A DNA stretch of 8,646 nucleotides from Planctomycetota bacterium (GTDB lineage Bacteria > Planctomycetota > Phycisphaerae > UBA1845 > CAIVHJ01): the NCBI GenBank assembly GCA_022565195.1, contig JADFJZ010000031.1, forward strand, positions 1 to 8,646, read 5' to 3'. Of this stretch, positions 5,731-8,646 are shown one piece after another (the stretch's first letter is position 1; each line of letters begins with the position of its first letter). The position numbers and the translations under genes are program-made. The notes beneath the pieces were generated by a model. The model worked only from the letters and a program-made list of their open reading frames with translations. It ran no database searches and was not told the DNA's origin.

Positions 5731-6960
5731 ATGAAAGTGCATGGATGCATCAGAGCGCTGACCACGATCGGCTGCATGATCCTGTGTGCGGGGTGCATGC
5801 AGACCCGGCCCACGTGGCTGGAATCAAGAACGACCAGACCGATCACGCCGAGCGCCCAACCCAATCCCCCGGTGGAGGAGCGCATTCCGTCTCAGCCTCT
5901 CGCGTCGAAGGATCCGGCCCGCGCCGAGCGATCCGTATCGGAGCAAGTCACTCATTACATCGACAACCTCCCGAGCGAACGGCCCGGGCGTGCCAGTATC
6001 GAACCGCGGCACCAACCGACCCATCCCGCCCTGCTCCAGCCGAGCCTCATGGACGCTCAAAAGCACACGGAATCGATGAGTTCGGCTTCATTGGGTCGGG
6101 TGGGGGAGGACCACTTTGGCTATCAGCCGCCCGGTCGCCGCGTGCTGCCGGTGCTGTCCGGCATTTCCATTCGGCCGGTGGCGGAGAGGCCCGTCGCGCA
6201 GCCCATGCCCGAAGTGGCGATGGCCAACCGTCCGGTCGACGTCGGCCAATCGTCAGTCGCCTTGCCGGCGGCAATCGAGCGCGAGATCGAACGGCTTGAG
6301 GCGCTGGTGGCCCAGGAACCAAACGACGTCGACCATCAAGTGCGCTTGCGCTATTTGTACCTCGCTGAGGGGATGACCGAGAAGGCCCTCGCACTGCCGG
6401 AGGATATGAATCCGGATCAGGCGGTCCTGCTCATGAAAATCGTGCAGTCCGCGATCGCCACACAGAAAGTGATGCACGACCCGACGGCGGTGTCGGAGGA
6501 GAGCGTCGAAGCAGTTCAGGACTTGCAGGAATGGCTGGTCTCCAACGCCGACCTGGAGATACCGCGCGTCGTGCTGTGTACGAGCATCCATAGCTACGGT
6601 CGCTACGAAGCCATACCGGACGGTTTCTTCGTCAGCGGTAAAGCCAACGAAGCGTACCTCTATTGCGAAGTGAAGAACTTCGCCACGGAATCCACGTCCG
6701 ACGGCAAGTACCGCACGCGAATCGCGCATCGCCTTGAACTCTTGACGCCGCAAGGCCATTCCGTGTGGAAAGATCCGGACGAAATGGAGGTCGTCGACAT
6801 TTGCCTGAACAAGCGAACCGATTTCTTTTTCAATCGGCTCGTTCAACTGCCGCTGGGCATCAACCCCGGCGACTATGTCTTGAAAGTGACGGTGGAGGAC
6901 AAGGTAAAATCGCGCATCGATGAGGCATCGCTGCTGCTGCAGATCAAACCGGCGGGCTGA
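5731..6960 (+). CDS. Putative lipoprotein with uncharacterised C-terminal domain
   Basis: Predicted 409-residue protein; the start is ATG 5731 with AGGAGG at 5720-5725. Residues 1-22 look like a lipoprotein signal ending LCAGC, with C22 the likely lipidated cysteine. Cys at the -3 position is unusual, and the signal also holds C6 and C15. Residues 23-180 are Pro/Arg/Ser-rich and probably disordered, a reach or linker region. Residues 181-270 are helical and TPR-like (REIERLEALVAQEPNDVDHQVRL...YLAEGMTEKALAL). Residues 275-407 form a compact beta-rich domain with AYLYCEVKNF (308-317), YRTRIAHRLELLTPQGHSVW (327-346), DFFFNRLVQLPLGI (364-377) and GDYVLKVTVEDKVKSRI (380-396), which resembles an Ig-like or CARDB-like binding fold. 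I do not know a named family or function. It probably sits in the periplasmic face of a membrane and may be co-transcribed with holA, although the two roles share nothing obvious. Confidence 0.8.
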   Translation: MKVHGCIRALTTIGCMILCAGCMQTRPTWLESRTTRPITPSAQPNPPVEERIPSQPLASKDPARAERSVSEQVTHYIDNLPSERPGRASIEPRHQPTHPALLQPSLMDAQKHTESMSSASLGRVGEDHFGYQPPGRRVLPVLSGISIRPVAERPVAQPMPEVAMANRPVDVGQSSVALPAAIEREIERLEALVAQEPNDVDHQVRLRYLYLAEGMTEKALALPEDMNPDQAVLLMKIVQSAIATQKVMHDPTAVSEESVEAVQDLQEWLVSNADLEIPRVVLCTSIHSYGRYEAIPDGFFVSGKANEAYLYCEVKNFATESTSDGKYRTRIAHRLELLTPQGHSVWKDPDEMEVVDICLNKRTDFFFNRLVQLPLGINPGDYVLKVTVEDKVKSRIDEASLLLQIKPAG

Positions 6961-6995
6961 GTGGTGAGCAGGAGCGAACGAACAGTACGCCGCAG

Positions 6996-7098
6996 CGGTC
7001 GATCTCGACTCGACTGAGTTCGCCGAAGTCCGTGTCGACCGGCAGACGGTCGGCAGTCTTCGACCCTGAGGCTCAGACCCGAAGGGAGACGCCGACCG
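6996..7098. repeat. Cluster of alternating complementary segments, nested hairpins
   Basis: Four segments alternate in sense: CGGTCGA (6996-7002), TCGACCG (7035-7041), CGGTCGGC (7047-7054) and GCCGACCG (7091-7098). Segments 1:2 pair over 7 bp, 2:3 over 6 bp with a 5-base loop, and 3:4 over 8 bp, so pairing 2:3 competes with 1:2 and 3:4. Inside 3:4 the stem continues imperfectly with GTCT (7056-7059) against AGAC (7087-7090), CTTCG against CGAAG (7080-7084), and CTGAG (7066-7070) against CTCAG (7072-7076). It begins 36 bases after the lipoprotein stop. No T-run follows. It could be a REP/BIME-type element, a processed 3' end structure or an attenuator-like switch. Confidence 0.6.
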
Positions 7099-7291
7099 CT
7101 ACAAGCGACTTCAGACAGAACCTAACTAATCATTTCGTCTTCGGAGACTAAAATCAAGCAGCGAGTTGGCGAGCGTCATTACAGTTCTCTAACAGCACGA
7201 TATTGAGCCTCTGCAGAGAGGTCCGAACAGTCCACACAATTCCATGAGTGGCGAAAATGTCTGGGCGGTGGTTTCGCACGAATCGTTTGTA

Positions 7292-7320
7292 CGGACAAGG
7301 CTGCCGCGGTGCGGTAGACT
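7292..7320 (+). promoter_or_regulatory. Candidate promoter of the zinc-ribbon gene, leaderless
   Basis: CGGACA (7292-7297; 4 of 6) and TAGACT (7315-7320; 4 of 6) are 17 bases apart. ATG 7328 begins 7 bases after the -10 box, where transcription would start, and no Shine-Dalgarno precedes it. This fits the TANNNT arrangement known for leaderless bacterial genes. Confidence 0.42.
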
Positions 7321-7327
7321 GGCGGGC

Positions 7328-7951
7328 ATGGAGATCGACATCGAACAGCTTCCGATTCCGGACTGGAACTTGGCCTGTCGAAAGTGTGGGTATCCGCTGA
7401 AGAGCTTGCCCCAGCATCGCTGCCCAGAGTGCGGCCTGGAGGTCGTCATGAGCGAACTGGTGCAGCCGTGGATGCGTCTGCGCGAGCCGCAATTCACAGG
7501 ACGCGAGCTGCCGCTGCCGGATTTCGGCTTAGTGTGTGGTGATTGCGATGCCCCGCTGGCCGGCGTGACAGAGCTGCACTGCCCGGGCTGCCGGGCACCG
7601 TTTGATCCGCGCGACGGCGCCCCGACGGGCAAGTGGTACAAAATCCCGCCGGCACTGCTCGGCGAACTGCCCCCACAGGCGGTGGAGATAATCCTCGCCG
7701 AGGAGTTCATTCCCTACGTCCGCCGCGAGAGCCGGGATCTCTCCCGCATCCTGGGGGTCGATGCTCTGGCCGACGTCCGCATCGAGGTGCCCGGCGAGTT
7801 TTATTTCGACCTGCTGGCCGCCCTGCGCCGCCACGAACTGACCGCCGCCGACCCCGACGACCCCGACTGGACCTGCTCCAACTGCCGCGAACCCAACCCC
7901 GCCACATTCAAAATCTGCTGGAATTGCCACCAGCCACCAAACCAAGGCTAA
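7328..7951 (+). CDS. Triple zinc-ribbon protein with DUF2007-like core
   Basis: Predicted 207-residue cytoplasmic protein with no signal or membrane segment. There are three four-cysteine zinc sites: C17/C20 with C32/C35 (CRKC...CPEC), C70/C73 with C85/C88 (CGDC...CPGC) and C183/C186 with C197/C200 (CSNC...CWNC, 10 residues between pairs). Between the second and third, residues 112-170 run ELPPQAVEIILAEEFIPYVRRE, then LADVRIEVPGEFYFDLLAALRRHE. This has the pattern of DUF2007-type 'putative signal transducing' domains: a helix, an IPxxV-type strand, and a final VP-x-x-x-x-x-A/L-LL helix. The proposed domain match is from memory and moderate. Zinc ribbons of this type usually bind proteins or nucleic acids; no enzyme motif is visible. 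The start at ATG 7328 puts ribbon one near the N-terminus and fits the promoter spacing; ATG 7244 is the alternative. It is convergent with the rhomboid gene, 53 bases away. Confidence 0.8.
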   Translation: MEIDIEQLPIPDWNLACRKCGYPLKSLPQHRCPECGLEVVMSELVQPWMRLREPQFTGRELPLPDFGLVCGDCDAPLAGVTELHCPGCRAPFDPRDGAPTGKWYKIPPALLGELPPQAVEIILAEEFIPYVRRESRDLSRILGVDALADVRIEVPGEFYFDLLAALRRHELTAADPDDPDWTCSNCREPNPATFKICWNCHQPPNQG

Positions 7952-8004
7952 GAAAGTACCACGCCTCGTGACCGCAACCAGCGGACGCGTTCGAGAATCC
8001 AGAG

Positions 8005-8646
8005 TCAGCGCTTGTTCCGTATTGCATCGATGAGCGAGCGCTCGAGATCGACCATTTTGACGGCACGCGTAAGGAGCAGAACGGCACCGAGCGAAAGGCC
8101 GGCCAGGAAGCCACCGAGGTGGGCCCAGTAGGCCACGCTGTCGCCGCTCGATGCGACGCCCCAAATGTCGAACATCAGCCAGAACAGGATCATCCAATAG
8201 CTAGCGATCTGGAATGTGCCGCCTCGGATGTAAAACCAATAAATGCAACTGATCGAGTTCAACGGATACCACATCAGAAAAACACCGACGATGCCGTTAA
8301 TGGCGCCGCTCGCCCCGATCATCGGCCCGCCGGCGAAGACCAGGTGCGTGGCCCCGGCGTACCCTGCCAGCAAGGCATAAATGAGCAAGTAAGGCAGGTT
8401 GCCGATCTTGGCGCAAATTGCGTTACCAAAGACCCACAGGAACAGCATGTTGCCGAGCAAGTGCAGGATATCGGCGTGCAGCAGGGCATGGCCGACCATG
8501 CCGGCGAAATGCCAGCCGGTCAGGACGAGCGAAGACTCAAACTCCGGCTCGGCATCGCTGGCCAGCACTTCCATGAAGTTCGTGGGCATCAGGGCGTCAC
8601 CCTGAAACGCGACGTAGTAGATGACGGTCGAGGCGATCACTGCAAC
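8005..8646 (-). CDS. Rhomboid-family intramembrane serine protease (N-terminus outside window)
   Basis: The frame is open to the right edge, so the first residues (normally a short cytoplasmic lead and start of membrane helix 1) are missing; 213 residues are visible. The signature is complete. HADILHLLGNMLFLWVFG is the HxxxN segment with the oxyanion-hole residues. GASGAING carries the catalytic serine (codon 8310-8308). YWAHLGGFLAG carries the catalytic histidine (codon 8121-8119). Around these lie about six hydrophobic helices, with the long loop between helices 1 and 2 typical of bacterial GlpG-like rhomboids. A short basic tail (RSLIDAIRNKR) ends the protein. It should cleave membrane-anchored proteins within or next to their transmembrane helices; the substrate is not predictable. 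A possible GTG start at 8640 is internal to helix 1, so I do not regard it as the true start. Confidence 0.94.
   Translation of the reverse strand, partial: VAVIASTVIYYVAFQGDALMPTNFMEVLASDAEPEFESSLVLTGWHFAGMVGHALLHADILHLLGNMLFLWVFGNAICAKIGNLPYLLIYALLAGYAGATHLVFAGGPMIGASGAINGIVGVFLMWYPLNSISCIYWFYIRGGTFQIASYWMILFWLMFDIWGVASSGDSVAYWAHLGGFLAGLSLGAVLLLTRAVKMVDLERSLIDAIRNKR

Larger units (their letters stand above)
6961..7327. other. Intergenic region, 367 bases
   Basis: Lies between the lipoprotein gene and the zinc-ribbon gene. It contains the alternating complementary segments at 6996-7098 and, at its right end, a leaderless promoter candidate. The stretch from about 7100 to 7290 shows nothing I can name. 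A plus-strand frame is open from ATG 7244 into the zinc-ribbon gene, but its added 28 residues look non-coding. Confidence 0.7.

Noticed and set aside
6253..6846. Minus-strand open frame of 197 residues
   Set aside because: It is antisense to the lipoprotein gene. Its His/Arg/Phe-rich sequence has no signal or family features.
7952..8004. Terminator between the zinc-ribbon and rhomboid genes
   Set aside because: I saw no stem-loop or T-run in the 53-base convergent gap.

Overview
The window looks like chromosomal DNA from a GC-rich, Gram-negative-type bacterium, most likely a member of the Planctomycetota (possibly Phycisphaerae-like). That placement is inference. It rests on the style of two secreted or lipid-anchored proteins (paired beta-sandwich modules plus TPRs at 3256-4530, and the lipoprotein at 5731-6960), on a multi-zinc-ribbon protein, and on the mixture of strong Shine-Dalgarno starts with starts that have none. 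I recognise these protein styles from memory of planctomycete genomes; no search was run. No phage, transposase, CRISPR, tRNA or rRNA signature was found. The region reads as ordinary core or conserved-hypothetical chromosome.

Layout, left to right. At 1-306 is the C-terminal end of a MacB/FtsX-type ABC transporter permease. After a small palindrome comes a RidA/YjgF-family protein with a clear twin-arginine signal (382-858). Convergent to it, with only 3 bases between the stop codons, is a class I dihydroorotase, pyrC (862-2142, minus strand). A 353-base divergent intergenic region follows. It holds a pyrC promoter candidate, a 10-bp perfect palindrome and two TATAAT boxes ahead of a DUF2617-like protein (2496-3077). 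Next is a secreted protein with two beta-sandwich modules and C-terminal TPRs (3256-4530). A 23-bp-arm palindrome lies between that gene and holA, the DNA polymerase III delta subunit (4714-5703, TTG start). holA is followed after 27 bases by a lipoprotein gene with a C-terminal domain I cannot assign to a named family (5731-6960). A 367-base gap carries an elaborate set of alternating complementary segments. It precedes a cytoplasmic protein with three zinc ribbons and a DUF2007-like core (7328-7951). The window ends inside a minus-strand rhomboid intramembrane serine protease (8005-8646, N-terminus outside the window).

How the genes fit together: there is no obvious single pathway. pyrC (pyrimidine synthesis) and holA (clamp loading) are housekeeping genes. 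The permease end, Tat-RidA, TPR protein, lipoprotein and rhomboid all act at or beyond the inner membrane. Only holA and the lipoprotein gene are spaced like an operon. The most notable items are the exported RidA, the three different intergenic palindromes (one with attenuator-like alternative pairings), two genes whose promoter candidates imply leaderless transcripts, and the conserved-looking but uncharacterised lipoprotein and zinc-ribbon proteins.
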